Shown here in pieces: positions 42,307 through 50,875 of a DNA stretch of 59,165 bases. The notes below the pieces were generated by a model. It did no database searches. It saw only the letters and a list, made by a program, of their open reading frames with translations, and was not told the origin of the DNA. Within the stretch, counting starts at the first letter, position 1. The number at the start of each line of letters is the position of its first letter. Both the position numbers and the translations under genes were made by a program. This DNA comes from Bacteroidota bacterium. GTDB taxonomy: Bacteria; Bacteroidota; Bacteroidia; B-17B0; Aurantibacillaceae. The stretch is taken from the NCBI GenBank assembly GCA_900299295.1, contig OMJH01000008.1, forward strand, positions 1 to 59,165, given 5' to 3'.

Positions 42307-44655
42307 TTATTCTTCAAGATCCAGCAGTGAGCTTTGCTCCATTAATTCTTTGTTCCTTTTTTTATTGGCAATTGAAAGTAAAATTGCCGGTAGTAAAACA
42401 AGGTTGGTGATGAGTGACATGATAAGCGTAAGTGATATCAGAATTCCCAAGGCAGCAGTTCCTCCGAAACTTGAAACGGAAAAAATTATGAAGCCGAAAA
42501 ACAAAATAACGGAAGTATAAATCATACTCAAGCCGGTATCATGAATCGCTTCACTGATGGCAAGAAATGCATCGCCTGCCTTTTTCTTAAGCTCTTGCCG
42601 GTATTTGGTAAGAAAATAAATTGTTCCGTCAGATGATATACCAAAAGCAATACTGAAAATCAAAATCGTGGAGGGCTTAAAGCGAATATCCATGAAGCCC
42701 ATTACTCCGGCGGTAATAATCAACGGAATGAGACAGGGCAATTTTGAAAGTATGATAATTCGAACGGAACGAAATAAAGCCATACCGACAAGTGCTATCA
42801 GTATAATCTCAATGACTAAACTTTCCAGGAGGTTTTGCAGAAGATAATCGTTACTTTTCAAAAAAACTAAACTATGTCCCGTCATGCTTACCTTATACTC
42901 TTTTGGGTCGAAAATAGAGTCAATTTTTGGACGAAGTTCGCTGGTTAGTTCCTTGATTTTTTGAGATCCTACATCCGCCATCTGAAAACTGATGCGTGTA
43001 ATGCGCTTTGATGAGTCGATAAATGATTTAAGGCGATTGTCCTGAGAACTTAGTGAACCGGAGTATTCGGAAATTTTCTTGAGATCGGAAATGGTTGGTA
43101 AGCGGTAGGAATTGGGATTTCCACCCCGATACGCCTGATAAGAAAATTTTACAGCTTCTACAATTGAAACAGGTTTGGAGAATTCCGGATATTTCCCAAC
43201 AGAATCCTGCAATCTTTTCATTTTATACAACGTTTTCGCATTCTCGGCAAAAACTCCGTTTTCTTTTTTTGTATCAATTGAAATTTCGAATGGTAAAACC
43301 CCGCCGAAAGTTTTTTCAAAGAATTTCAGATCGGTATAGATAGGGTCTTTTTCGGGAAGGTCATCCACAACGTATCCAACAAAACTGACTTTTAAAATTC
43401 CGATAAATCCAACAAGAGTAATTAAGGTTGTGACAAGGTAAATTGTACGGCGCTTTGTCTGAACGATTCGGTCTACAAAAGAAAGGAGAAAATTAATACG
43501 CTTACCCTCAAGGTGGCGTGTGTGTTTTTCCCGGGGTTCAGGTAAAATAAATAAAATTACGGGAACCAGAATGAGCGTTATCATGTATGTAGCCATCACA
43601 CTCAGTGCTGCAACTACACCAAACTCAACAAGTAGGTTGCTTTTTGTAAAGTATAATACACCGAAACCAATTGAGGTTGTTATATTGGCGAGAAATAATG
43701 TTACACCAATTGTTTCAATGGTTCTTGCCAATCCCTTGATTTTATTTCCATGTGCAATATATTCTGACTGATATTTATTAATAAGAAAAATGCAATTAGG
43801 AATTCCAATCACCATGATAAGTGGAGGAATCAATCCGGATAAAATGGTTATTTTAAATCCGAATAATTCCAGTATTCCCAGCGACCAAACAACGCCCATC
43901 GCAACAATTATAATACTAAAGAATACATTTACGAAGCTTCTGAAAAACATCCACAAAATAATCCCGGTGATTACGACCGCAAGCATTAAAAACAATGACA
44001 TTTCGCTGGCCACTTTTTCCATCATTTTTGATCGAATAAAGGGCATTCCTGAATAATGCATTTCTAACTGATGTTTTAACGCAAAATCTTCTGTCAGTAA
44101 TTTCACTTCATTAACAATTTCAATTCTACGCTTGGAATTTAAAGTGGCTCCGTTAAATGTGATGGCCATCAAAGTTGCGTTAGTTTGTTTATTGTATATG
44201 ATACCTTCATAAAACCTAAGTTTTTCAACTTCTGATTTTATGCTGTCTACATCTTTTTGAGTACGGGGTATTCTTGTAATTAAAGGTGTAAACTCAAAGG
44301 CAGATAAACTATCATTTAGACTGACTTTATAGGAGGTAGGGACGGAAAGTACTTCTTTTATACCCGGAATTATTTTGATGGTCTTGCTGAGGTGATACCA
44401 ATCGTTGAATTCGTTGATCGTAAAAAAATTTTTATCGGCAAATCCAACAATCATTACGTTTCCATCTTCACCGAAACGCTTTTTGAATTCCTGATATTCA
44501 ACAAAGGTAGGATCATCAGCCGGAAGTATTTTGGCAAAATCGTAAGATAATTCCATCCGGGATGCCCTCCAACCCATAAATAGGGTGGGCAAAAGTATCG
44601 CTAACGTAAAAAGAAGTTTATTTCGAAGTAAAATGCCGGAAAATGCCTTCCACAT
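42307..44655 (-). CDS. RND/MMPL superfamily exporter
   Basis: 782 residues with the two-repeat RND layout: TM1 (KLLFTLAILLPTLFMGWRAS), a ~190-residue periplasmic domain (ELSYDFAKILPADDPTFVEY ...), TM2-6 (SEMSLFLMLAVVITGIILWM onwards), a second periplasmic loop (~430-595) and TM8-12 (ISFDG-like FSIAFGISSDGTIYFLTKYR; DTGLSMIYTSVILFFGF). The family members include MmpL lipid exporters and hopanoid transporters; the substrate is unknown here. It is convergent with the channel gene (1 base apart) and starts 285 bases from yqeY. No membrane-fusion or outer-membrane partner is present. Confidence 0.9.
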   Translation of the reverse strand: MWKAFSGILLRNKLLFTLAILLPTLFMGWRASRMELSYDFAKILPADDPTFVEYQEFKKRFGEDGNVMIVGFADKNFFTINEFNDWYHLSKTIKIIPGIKEVLSVPTSYKVSLNDSLSAFEFTPLITRIPRTQKDVDSIKSEVEKLRFYEGIIYNKQTNATLMAITFNGATLNSKRRIEIVNEVKLLTEDFALKHQLEMHYSGMPFIRSKMMEKVASEMSLFLMLAVVITGIILWMFFRSFVNVFFSIIIVAMGVVWSLGILELFGFKITILSGLIPPLIMVIGIPNCIFLINKYQSEYIAHGNKIKGLARTIETIGVTLFLANITTSIGFGVLYFTKSNLLVEFGVVAALSVMATYMITLILVPVILFILPEPREKHTRHLEGKRINFLLSFVDRIVQTKRRTIYLVTTLITLVGFIGILKVSFVGYVVDDLPEKDPIYTDLKFFEKTFGGVLPFEISIDTKKENGVFAENAKTLYKMKRLQDSVGKYPEFSKPVSIVEAVKFSYQAYRGGNPNSYRLPTISDLKKISEYSGSLSSQDNRLKSFIDSSKRITRISFQMADVGSQKIKELTSELRPKIDSIFDPKEYKVSMTGHSLVFLKSNDYLLQNLLESLVIEIILIALVGMALFRSVRIIILSKLPCLIPLIITAGVMGFMDIRFKPSTILIFSIAFGISSDGTIYFLTKYRQELKKKAGDAFLAISEAIHDTGLSMIYTSVILFFGFIIFSVSSFGGTAALGILISLTLIMSLITNLVLLPAILLSIANKKRNKELMEQSSLLDLEE

Positions 44656-44769
44656 AAACTATTTATTTTTTTAGGGAATAACGACTAAAAATAATTTTAA
44701 AGTGTTTCCGTTAATCTGGTGTAAAAGTAACTTTTTTTAATGTAGGGTTAATCAAATTTAAGTTATAGT

Positions 44770-44801
44770 AAAAAAAGAAGGCGGGTTATTTCACCGCCTT
44801 C
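44770..44801 (-). terminator. Terminator of yqeY
   Basis: GAAGGCGG (44777-44784) and CCGCCTTC (44794-44801). On the minus strand the second arm is followed by a TTTTTTT run, so it terminates transcripts from yqeY. It is GC-rich compared with its surroundings. Confidence 0.8.
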
Positions 44802-44842
44802 GGGATAATATCGAACCCTCGTCCCTTTTATCCTTCCCCTGT

Positions 44843-44862
44843 CCGGCATACGCCGGTACCGG
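44843..44862. repeat. GC-rich hairpin/palindrome in the exporter-yqeY gap
   Basis: CCGGC (44843-44847), ATAC, GCCGG (44852-44856), immediately overlapping the perfect palindrome CCGGTACCGG (44853-44862). On the minus strand it stands 14 bases before a GGGGAAGGAT/GGGACGAGGG purine tract and the yqeY terminator. No ORF or known RNA family fits. The block is strikingly GC-rich in an AT-rich intergene. Confidence 0.5.
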
Positions 44863-44939
44863 ATTAGAACAAATAAAGTAAATTTTGATTCGGAAATCGA
44901 GGATGAAAATCAATTGAAAAAAAATTCAAATCATTTTAC

Positions 44940-45383
44940 TTATTTCGTTAGCAACTTTTTTACCATTTCGGAAATCAATTTTCCGTCTGCCTTTCCTGCA
45001 AGTGCTTTGGTTGCTGCGCCCATCACTTTACCCATGTCGGCGGGGCTGCTCGCGCCGGTTTGACTAATAATTTTTTCAAGTTCTTCCTTTAATTCTTCCT
45101 CGCTCATTTGTTTGGGAAGAAATTCTTCAAAAATTCCTGCCTGAAATAATTCGACATCTGCAAGATCAATTCTTTTTTGTTGTATATAAGTTTCTGCGGT
45201 TTCACGGCGTGATTTCGCCTCTTTTTGAAACGCCTTCATTGCGGCGGATTCGGTAAGTCCTTCTGGTGAAGTTTTTAATAGCAGAATAACAGATTTCATT
45301 CCGCGCAGTGCTTCCAGTCGTGCAGAATTTTTCGCAAGCATGGCTGTTTTTATTTCTGCATTGATTTTTTCTTCGATATTCAT
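44940..45383 (-). CDS. GatB/YqeY domain protein
   Basis: 147 residues, the small soluble GatB-YqeY domain: N-terminal IEEKINAEIKTAMLAKNSARLEALRGMKSVI, FQKEAKSRRETAETYIQQKR, then the C-terminal helical tail domain EEELKEELEKIISQTGASSPADMGKVMGAATKALAGKAD. The tail is homologous to the tRNA-binding end of GatB, but free-standing copies have no proven activity. It follows ftsZ in many Bacteroidota. It ends at the hairpin 44770-44801 and is separated from ftsZ by its terminator (45449-45484). Confidence 0.92.
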   Translation of the reverse strand: MNIEEKINAEIKTAMLAKNSARLEALRGMKSVILLLKTSPEGLTESAAMKAFQKEAKSRRETAETYIQQKRIDLADVELFQAGIFEEFLPKQMSEEELKEELEKIISQTGASSPADMGKVMGAATKALAGKADGKLISEMVKKLLTK

Positions 45384-45448
45384 AATCTCAAAATTTATTT
45401 CGAAGATACCAAATTATTGAATTAAGCATCAGCATAGCTTGAGCTAAT

Positions 45449-45484
45449 AAAACGAAAAACCCCCGAAAAAATTGGGGGTTTTCG
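45449..45484 (-). terminator. Terminator of ftsZ
   Basis: CGAAAAACCCCC (45453-45464) and GGGGGTTTTCG (45474-45484) pair with one A bulge over a 9-base loop. On the minus strand the arm ends in a T-rich run. It lies 31 bases past the ftsZ stop, between ftsZ and yqeY. Confidence 0.85.
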
Positions 45485-45514
45485 ACCACTAAACCAGATA
45501 AAGAATCCCTCTCA

Positions 45515-47068
45515 CTAATCAACATTATCATGTAAAAACGAATTGTTTGGTTTTATTTCAGTTTTACCATCCTCGCTTGTCAGGCTAAATCTTGAAACAC
45601 TTGATGTTGAAGAAAAATCGCTATTTTCAATAGTTGTATTTTTTCGACGGAAACTTGGTTCACGTTCTAATTCTGAAAGTCCTTCAGCAGTTTTTGCACG
45701 CAAACTCAATTCTTTCAATTTTTTAATTCGTTCTTGTGCCAACTTTATGCGCTCTTCCTTTTCCCGATCTATACCACTAAAATTTTCACTGTCGTTTTGA
45801 GTATCGGTCGGAATGGTGTTTGTTGAACCTGCAGCAGATTCATGTATAACAAATTCAAATTCAGTAACGCTGTTTCCGCTTACAGACGGATCATGATTTT
45901 CAGATGTGTTGAGTTTAAATTCTGTTGTAACGGTATTTGAAGAATTGTCTTCAATTTTATCTTTTAACACAATGAATGAATCTGATGTTGAATTTTCGAT
46001 GGGCTCAGGAACAGATGTAACAGCAGCTTCACCCTTTTCTTCGTTGAGATGACTGAATATTTTTCGGGGTTCTTTTACCGATTCATATCCGGTATTTTTT
46101 TGTTTGAACCCGGTAGCTATGATGGTAACACTTACCTGATCGCCAAGTTTTGGGTCTATGCCATACCCGGTAATTAATTCAGCGGTAAATCCGCTTTCTT
46201 CCTGAATGAAATCGGTTATTTCACCAAATTCGTCCATGGTGATGTCATCGCTTCCGCTCATAATGTTTAAAAGTACGTGACGTGCGCCATGAATATTATT
46301 ATCGTTAAGAAGCGGAGAATTCAGTGCACTTTCAACAGCGCGCAATGCCCTGTTTTCGCCGCTGGCAGATGCAGAACCCATGATAGCAACTCCACTGTCT
46401 TTCATTACGGTTTTTACATCATTGAAATCAACATTGATATGTAGGTTAATGCTGATTATTTCTGCAATCGCTTTAGCTGCACCCAATAATACGTTGTCCG
46501 CATGCATGAAAGCTTCACCCATTTTCAGATTTCCATAAATTTCACGCAGCTTGTCGTTACCGATAACTAAAAGTGTATCAACGTACTTTTTTATTTCCTC
46601 AAGTCCTTCCTCCGCCTGTGCGCGACGCTTTTTTCCTTCAATGGTGAATGGAATGGTAACAATTGCCACGGTTAGTATTCCCAATTCTTTCGCCACCGAT
46701 GCAATAATTGGAGCAGCGCCTGTTCCTGTACCGCCACCAAGACCTGCGGTAATGAAAATCATTTGGGTGCCATCGCTGAGCTGACGACGAATTTCATCAA
46801 TGGTCTCAATTGCAGATTCCCTTCCTTTTTCAGGAAGTGATCCTGCACCTAAACCTTTGGTCAGATTTTGTCCTAACTGTATTTTGTGCGGAACAGGACT
46901 TTTCTGCAAATCTTGGTAATCAGTGTTGCAGATAATAAATTCAACGCCTTGAATTCCCTGAAGGTACATGTGGTTAACAGCATTACTTCCTCCTCCTCCT
47001 ACTCCAATAACCTTAATAATTGAGCGTTGGTCTTGGCCAAACTCAAAGTTTAATGTTTCGTTTTCCAT
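45515..47068 (-). CDS. ftsZ: Cell division protein FtsZ
   Basis: 517 residues. GTPase core: IKVIGVGGGGSNAVNHM at the N-terminus, the tubulin signature ITAGLGGGTGTGAAP, VDFNDVKTVMKDSGVAIMGSASA and the T7 loop. The tubulin C-terminal domain ends with VTIIATGFKQK (~320). The remaining ~190 residues form a long acidic, disordered linker with an ERIKLAQERIKKLKELSLRA helix, ending in KPNNSFLHDNVD, a C-terminal peptide form typical of this phylum. FtsZ polymerises the division ring. A hairpin terminator separates it from ftsA upstream, so it likely has its own promoter in the intergene. Confidence 0.98.
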   Translation of the reverse strand: MENETLNFEFGQDQRSIIKVIGVGGGGSNAVNHMYLQGIQGVEFIICNTDYQDLQKSPVPHKIQLGQNLTKGLGAGSLPEKGRESAIETIDEIRRQLSDGTQMIFITAGLGGGTGTGAAPIIASVAKELGILTVAIVTIPFTIEGKKRRAQAEEGLEEIKKYVDTLLVIGNDKLREIYGNLKMGEAFMHADNVLLGAAKAIAEIISINLHINVDFNDVKTVMKDSGVAIMGSASASGENRALRAVESALNSPLLNDNNIHGARHVLLNIMSGSDDITMDEFGEITDFIQEESGFTAELITGYGIDPKLGDQVSVTIIATGFKQKNTGYESVKEPRKIFSHLNEEKGEAAVTSVPEPIENSTSDSFIVLKDKIEDNSSNTVTTEFKLNTSENHDPSVSGNSVTEFEFVIHESAAGSTNTIPTDTQNDSENFSGIDREKEERIKLAQERIKKLKELSLRAKTAEGLSELEREPSFRRKNTTIENSDFSSTSSVSRFSLTSEDGKTEIKPNNSFLHDNVD

Positions 47069-47171
47069 AGTGTTTATTTTATCGTGGTTTATAGTGTAGC
47101 CACGAAATTCCTTAAAAAGAAAAAGTTAATCTTCATCTTTGAAAATACTTATTCACACGAATGTGTTCATT

Positions 47172-47210
47172 GTTATAAAAAAAAAAGTCATGGCGGTTAA
47201 ACCATGACTT
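47172..47210 (-). terminator. Terminator between ftsA and ftsZ
   Basis: AAGTCATGG (47185-47193) pairs with CCATGACTT (47202-47210) over 8 bases. On the minus strand it is followed by a ten-base T run. It is placed about 20 bases after the ftsA stop (47230) and 100 before the ftsZ start. Confidence 0.85.
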
Positions 47211-47229
47211 CAGGAATTCAAAGAATTTC

Positions 47230-48618
47230 TTAATCAATGTCGTCCTTAAGCCATTCTTTTCCTTTTTTAAGGAGATTTTCAAAAAGGCTTCCTCTTTTAC
47301 GTGTACTGTGATCAATAGGTTTATTTTCTTTCTCCTCTTTGTTTTCCAATATATTCGTTTTACTTTCGGTGGAAGTTGTTCTTTGACTGATAACTGTTTT
47401 GTTTTTTCCTTGTTCTTTTTCCAGTTTATCAAATCCTTTCATTACAAGTCCAACACCGGTCGCAAACATAGGGTGGGTAACTTCAATTGCGCTGCTGCCC
47501 AGGTGTTCATTGGGAGTACCTATTCTACAATCCATTCCTGTGACGAATTCTACTAACTGAGTAATGTGTTTTAGTTGTGCACCTCCTCCTGTTACAACAA
47601 TTCCAGCCGCCATTTTTTTCTCGTAGCCGGAATTTTTTATTTCAAATAAAACAAGCTCAAGAATCTCTTCCATTCTTGCTTGGATAATATGTGCCAGACT
47701 TTTTACGGTGATTTCCTTTTTAGGTCTTCCTCTAAGACCGGGAATACAAATCACTTCGTTTTCCTGACTTTCAGCAGCCAGCGCCGAACCGTATTTCACT
47801 TTCAATGATTCCGCCTGTGCTTTAATGATGTTGCAGCCTTCTTTTATGTCTTCACTAATTACATTTCCACCAAACGGAATAACAGCGGTGTGCCGAATAA
47901 TTCCATCCTGAAAAATGGCTATGTCAGTGGTTCCTCCACCAATATCAACCAAAACGACACCGGCTTCTTTTTCTTCATCACTTAACACCGATGCAGAGGA
48001 AGCTAAGGGTTCCAATTGCAAATCTTCAACACTTAATCCGGCACGCGAAACACATTTGTATATGTTTTTTATGGCAGAAACATGTCCGGTAATTATATGA
48101 AAATTACCTTCCAGAACAGAGCCTGCATGACCAATCGGGTTTTTAATTCCACGTTCTTTATCTACGACGTAATCCTGTGGAATTACATGAATTATTTCTT
48201 CGCCCGGCTCCATAATCAATTGATGCATGTTGTCAATCAGCTGATCTACATCTTTTTGATTAACCTCATCTTCTATGTCATTTCTTTTTATTTTTCCGTG
48301 GTGTTGAAGGCTCTTAATGTGTTGCCCTGCGATACCAACAATTACCTCTCCGATTTCTACTTCAAGTTTCTTATCCTGATTATCGAAGCTGCGTATATCA
48401 AGATTTTTAATAGCATCCGCTGTTGCTTGTTTGATTGACTCAATTGTATCTTGAATATTTACCACAACACCACGTTGTACGCCTATTGATTCGGATTTGC
48501 CAATGGAAAGAATTTCTATTTTCCCGAATTCATTTTTTGTGCCGATAAGTACGGCAATTTTTGTTGTGCCGATATCAAGGCCTACAATGATATCCTGATC
48601 AGTTTTGATGAGCTTCAT
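47230..48618 (-). CDS. ftsA: Cell division protein FtsA
   Basis: 462 residues, actin-like. Phosphate-1 loop VGLDIGTTKIAVLIG; the SHS2-like 1C domain (~95-180) includes VGIAGQHIKSLQHHG; phosphate-2 VVLVDIGGGTTDIAIFQDG; adenosine motif GIVVTGGGAQLKHI. A C-terminal tail (~400-462) is charged and ends in an amphipathic-like KGKEWLKDDID, possibly the membrane-targeting helix. FtsA anchors FtsZ to the membrane. The 5' end overlaps ftsQ by 4 bases; the 3' end is at a strong terminator. Confidence 0.97.
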   Translation of the reverse strand: MKLIKTDQDIIVGLDIGTTKIAVLIGTKNEFGKIEILSIGKSESIGVQRGVVVNIQDTIESIKQATADAIKNLDIRSFDNQDKKLEVEIGEVIVGIAGQHIKSLQHHGKIKRNDIEDEVNQKDVDQLIDNMHQLIMEPGEEIIHVIPQDYVVDKERGIKNPIGHAGSVLEGNFHIITGHVSAIKNIYKCVSRAGLSVEDLQLEPLASSASVLSDEEKEAGVVLVDIGGGTTDIAIFQDGIIRHTAVIPFGGNVISEDIKEGCNIIKAQAESLKVKYGSALAAESQENEVICIPGLRGRPKKEITVKSLAHIIQARMEEILELVLFEIKNSGYEKKMAAGIVVTGGGAQLKHITQLVEFVTGMDCRIGTPNEHLGSSAIEVTHPMFATGVGLVMKGFDKLEKEQGKNKTVISQRTTSTESKTNILENKEEKENKPIDHSTRKRGSLFENLLKKGKEWLKDDID

Positions 48619-49475
48619 GGTTGCGGTGTTTTTATTTCGTTTGTTTGAGTTTGCTTTTTCGAACAGATAATCTGACCTTCATATTTCAGATTTATACTAG
48701 CGTAGGTGTCCCATCCGTTTACGTGGTTAAGTCCCTCGCGATAAAAGATTTTAAGTTTGTTGAATTTATTCTCAAGATCTTCGCAATTCCCAATTAATAT
48801 TTTATGATCACAGATTAATGGAATAAGTTCAAATTCATTTTTATCATTGATGAAAACCTGATCAATCATACACGACATCAGACTATCGTTCTCAATAGTT
48901 CGGGAAAGTTCAACAAGCTCGTCCAGCAATGTTTGGTCGGCGATGGCTTTATTTGTTTTTACCTTGTCGTAGTTGAAACTGCTGGCCTGAGCGAACGTAG
49001 AAGAAATGTTTCCACCGGCCACGAGAACACGCGCTGTATAATTTTCCGATAACGGCATAAATTCGCCTCTTTTATCAATGTAGAAACTTTCACCACTGGG
49101 TAGAAATACACGAAGCAAAGGTGTTCGCTGAGTGATGTCAATTTTTAAATTCCCATCAACGCTTAAGGAAATTTCCGCATTCTCAATAGCTGGGTGGGTG
49201 AGGAGCGCTTTTTCTATCCGGTTGATATCAATTTTATACAACTCACGGTTTTTAATTGTATCATTTCGTAATTTCAGAAAATGAAGGATATCCTCGCTAT
49301 CTATAAAAAGCTCACCAGTTGAATAATCAATATTAACCTGAGTGTTTTTTCCTTTGATGAAATCTTCCTTACGCTGTACAAAGCCTAAAGTGAAAATCAA
49401 CCCTGCAAAGACGAGTATCCATGCAGTTGTGTTAAATATTTTTTTAAAGTTTATTTTTTTAATTACATCTTTCAT
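48615..49475 (-). CDS. ftsQ: Cell division protein FtsQ
   Basis: 286 residues. Short cytoplasmic N-terminus, one TM helix (WILVFAGLIFTLGFVQ, ~19-34), POTRA-like domain (YSTGELFIDSEDILHFLKLR), the beta domain with EKALLTHPAIENAEISLSVDG, FLPSGESFYIDKRGEFMPLS, and a C-terminal beta part. FtsQ links early and late divisome parts (with FtsB/L). Overlaps murC by 17 bases upstream and ftsA by 4 downstream, so it is translationally coupled. Sequence conservation is naturally low; placement in the cluster strengthens the call. Confidence 0.93.
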   Translation of the reverse strand: MKDVIKKINFKKIFNTTAWILVFAGLIFTLGFVQRKEDFIKGKNTQVNIDYSTGELFIDSEDILHFLKLRNDTIKNRELYKIDINRIEKALLTHPAIENAEISLSVDGNLKIDITQRTPLLRVFLPSGESFYIDKRGEFMPLSENYTARVLVAGGNISSTFAQASSFNYDKVKTNKAIADQTLLDELVELSRTIENDSLMSCMIDQVFINDKNEFELIPLICDHKILIGNCEDLENKFNKLKIFYREGLNHVNGWDTYASINLKYEGQIICSKKQTQTNEIKTPQP

Positions 49476-50874
49476 TTAGTATCTCTTCAATCGGTGTAAC
49501 AAGTTGATCGATATTGCCGGCACCCAGGGAAACTAACACTTCCAACTTTTCATTTTTAATGTAATTTTCCACCTCTCTCATTTCCAGTACGCGTTTATTC
49601 TTGCCTTTCATTTTAGCCAAGAGCATTTCTGAACTGACACCGGGAATCGGAATTTCCCTCGCAGGATAAATCGGTAGCAGGGTGCAATCATCGAGTAAGT
49701 CAAGTGATTTCGCGAATTCATCAGCGAAATCCCTTGTGCGTGTATACAAGTGGGGCTGAAAAATTCCATGAATTTTTTTTCCCGGATACAATTTTTTTAC
49801 AGCATTGATGAATGCATTCAGTTCTTCGGGGTGATGCGCGTAATCATCGATGTAAATAACATTTTGGTTTTTTATGCGGTAATCAAATCTTCTTCTTACT
49901 CCTTTAAAAGTAGAAACAGCAGTGGAAATTTCGTAACTGCTTAATCCAATTAACAGGCATACAGCAATGGCAGCAACAGCATTTTCTACATTATGATCAC
50001 CGGGGATTCCCAGGTGCAGATTCTTCAAAGAACAATTTATACTATCAAAGTCAAAGTAAAATGAATCTCCGCGCACTTGAATGTTCTTTGCACTGAAATC
50101 CGTAGGGTTACTTTCTGTGCCTGAAATTACTGAATACACCAGGCGTTTATTTTTAAGTGCCAGTGTATTATTAACAGAATTTTTAACAAGAAGAAACCCA
50201 TCAGCTTGTGTCTGATGAGCAAAATCGGTATAGGCTTGCTGAATTTGTTGCTTGCCTCCATATATATCAAGGTGGTCAGGGTCGCACGAGGTTATTATGG
50301 TAACAAAAGGATGGAGTGTCAGAAATGACCTGTCGTATTCGTCAGCTTCAACTACTACATAGGTTTCTTTTTCTGATGATTCAGTTCCAAGCAATAGATT
50401 TGTGTTATAGTTCGCTGAAATTCCTCCCAAAAAAGCATAACAATTCAATCCAGCCGATTTTAAAATATGGGCTACCAAGGTAGAAGTGGTTGTTTTGCCA
50501 TGGGTTCCTGCAATTGCAATAGTTTTAAATGAACGGGTGATTTCACCGAGTACAATGGAACGTTTTTTAATGGTGTACCCATTAGCCATTAGCCAAACAT
50601 ATTCCTTATGGTCAATGGGTACCGCGGGGGTATGAATAACCAGAACCTCTTCTTTTTTTGTTTCTGATAATAGATATTCAAGATATTCCGTGTTTTCATC
50701 AAAGTGAACAGCAATTCCTTCACTTTCTAATGCTGAGGTTAGATTTGTTGGAGATTTATCGTAGCCTGAACAAGTTTTTTTATAGTTATTGAAATACCTT
50801 GCCAATGCACTCATTCCGATCCCTCCAATTCCTAAAAAATAATAAAGAGAGTAATCAAGAATTTTCTTCTGCAT
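49459..50874 (-). CDS. murC: UDP-N-acetylmuramate-L-alanine ligase
   Basis: 471 residues. The Rossmann domain at the start holds FLGIGGIGMSALARYF; ATP-binding IAIAGTHGKTTTSTLVAHIL; VVEADEYDRSFL; the central DPDHLDIYGG and PGDHNVENAVAA; the C-terminal domain YIDDYAHHPEELNA and FQPHLYTRTRDF. Adds L-alanine to UDP-MurNAc, the first peptide step of peptidoglycan synthesis. One base separates it from murG, and it overlaps ftsQ by 17 bases. Confidence 0.97.
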   Translation of the reverse strand: MQKKILDYSLYYFLGIGGIGMSALARYFNNYKKTCSGYDKSPTNLTSALESEGIAVHFDENTEYLEYLLSETKKEEVLVIHTPAVPIDHKEYVWLMANGYTIKKRSIVLGEITRSFKTIAIAGTHGKTTTSTLVAHILKSAGLNCYAFLGGISANYNTNLLLGTESSEKETYVVVEADEYDRSFLTLHPFVTIITSCDPDHLDIYGGKQQIQQAYTDFAHQTQADGFLLVKNSVNNTLALKNKRLVYSVISGTESNPTDFSAKNIQVRGDSFYFDFDSINCSLKNLHLGIPGDHNVENAVAAIAVCLLIGLSSYEISTAVSTFKGVRRRFDYRIKNQNVIYIDDYAHHPEELNAFINAVKKLYPGKKIHGIFQPHLYTRTRDFADEFAKSLDLLDDCTLLPIYPAREIPIPGVSSEMLLAKMKGKNKRVLEMREVENYIKNEKLEVLVSLGAGNIDQLVTPIEEILNERCN

Positions 50875-50875
50875 T

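Noticed and set aside
44805-44825. tRNA T-arm-like GGTTCGA on the minus strand
   Set aside because: No acceptor, D or anticodon arm can be folded around it.
47133-47432. 99-codon minus-strand frame in the ftsA end and intergene
   Set aside because: Overlaps ftsA in another frame and runs through the terminator; very Lys-rich shadow.
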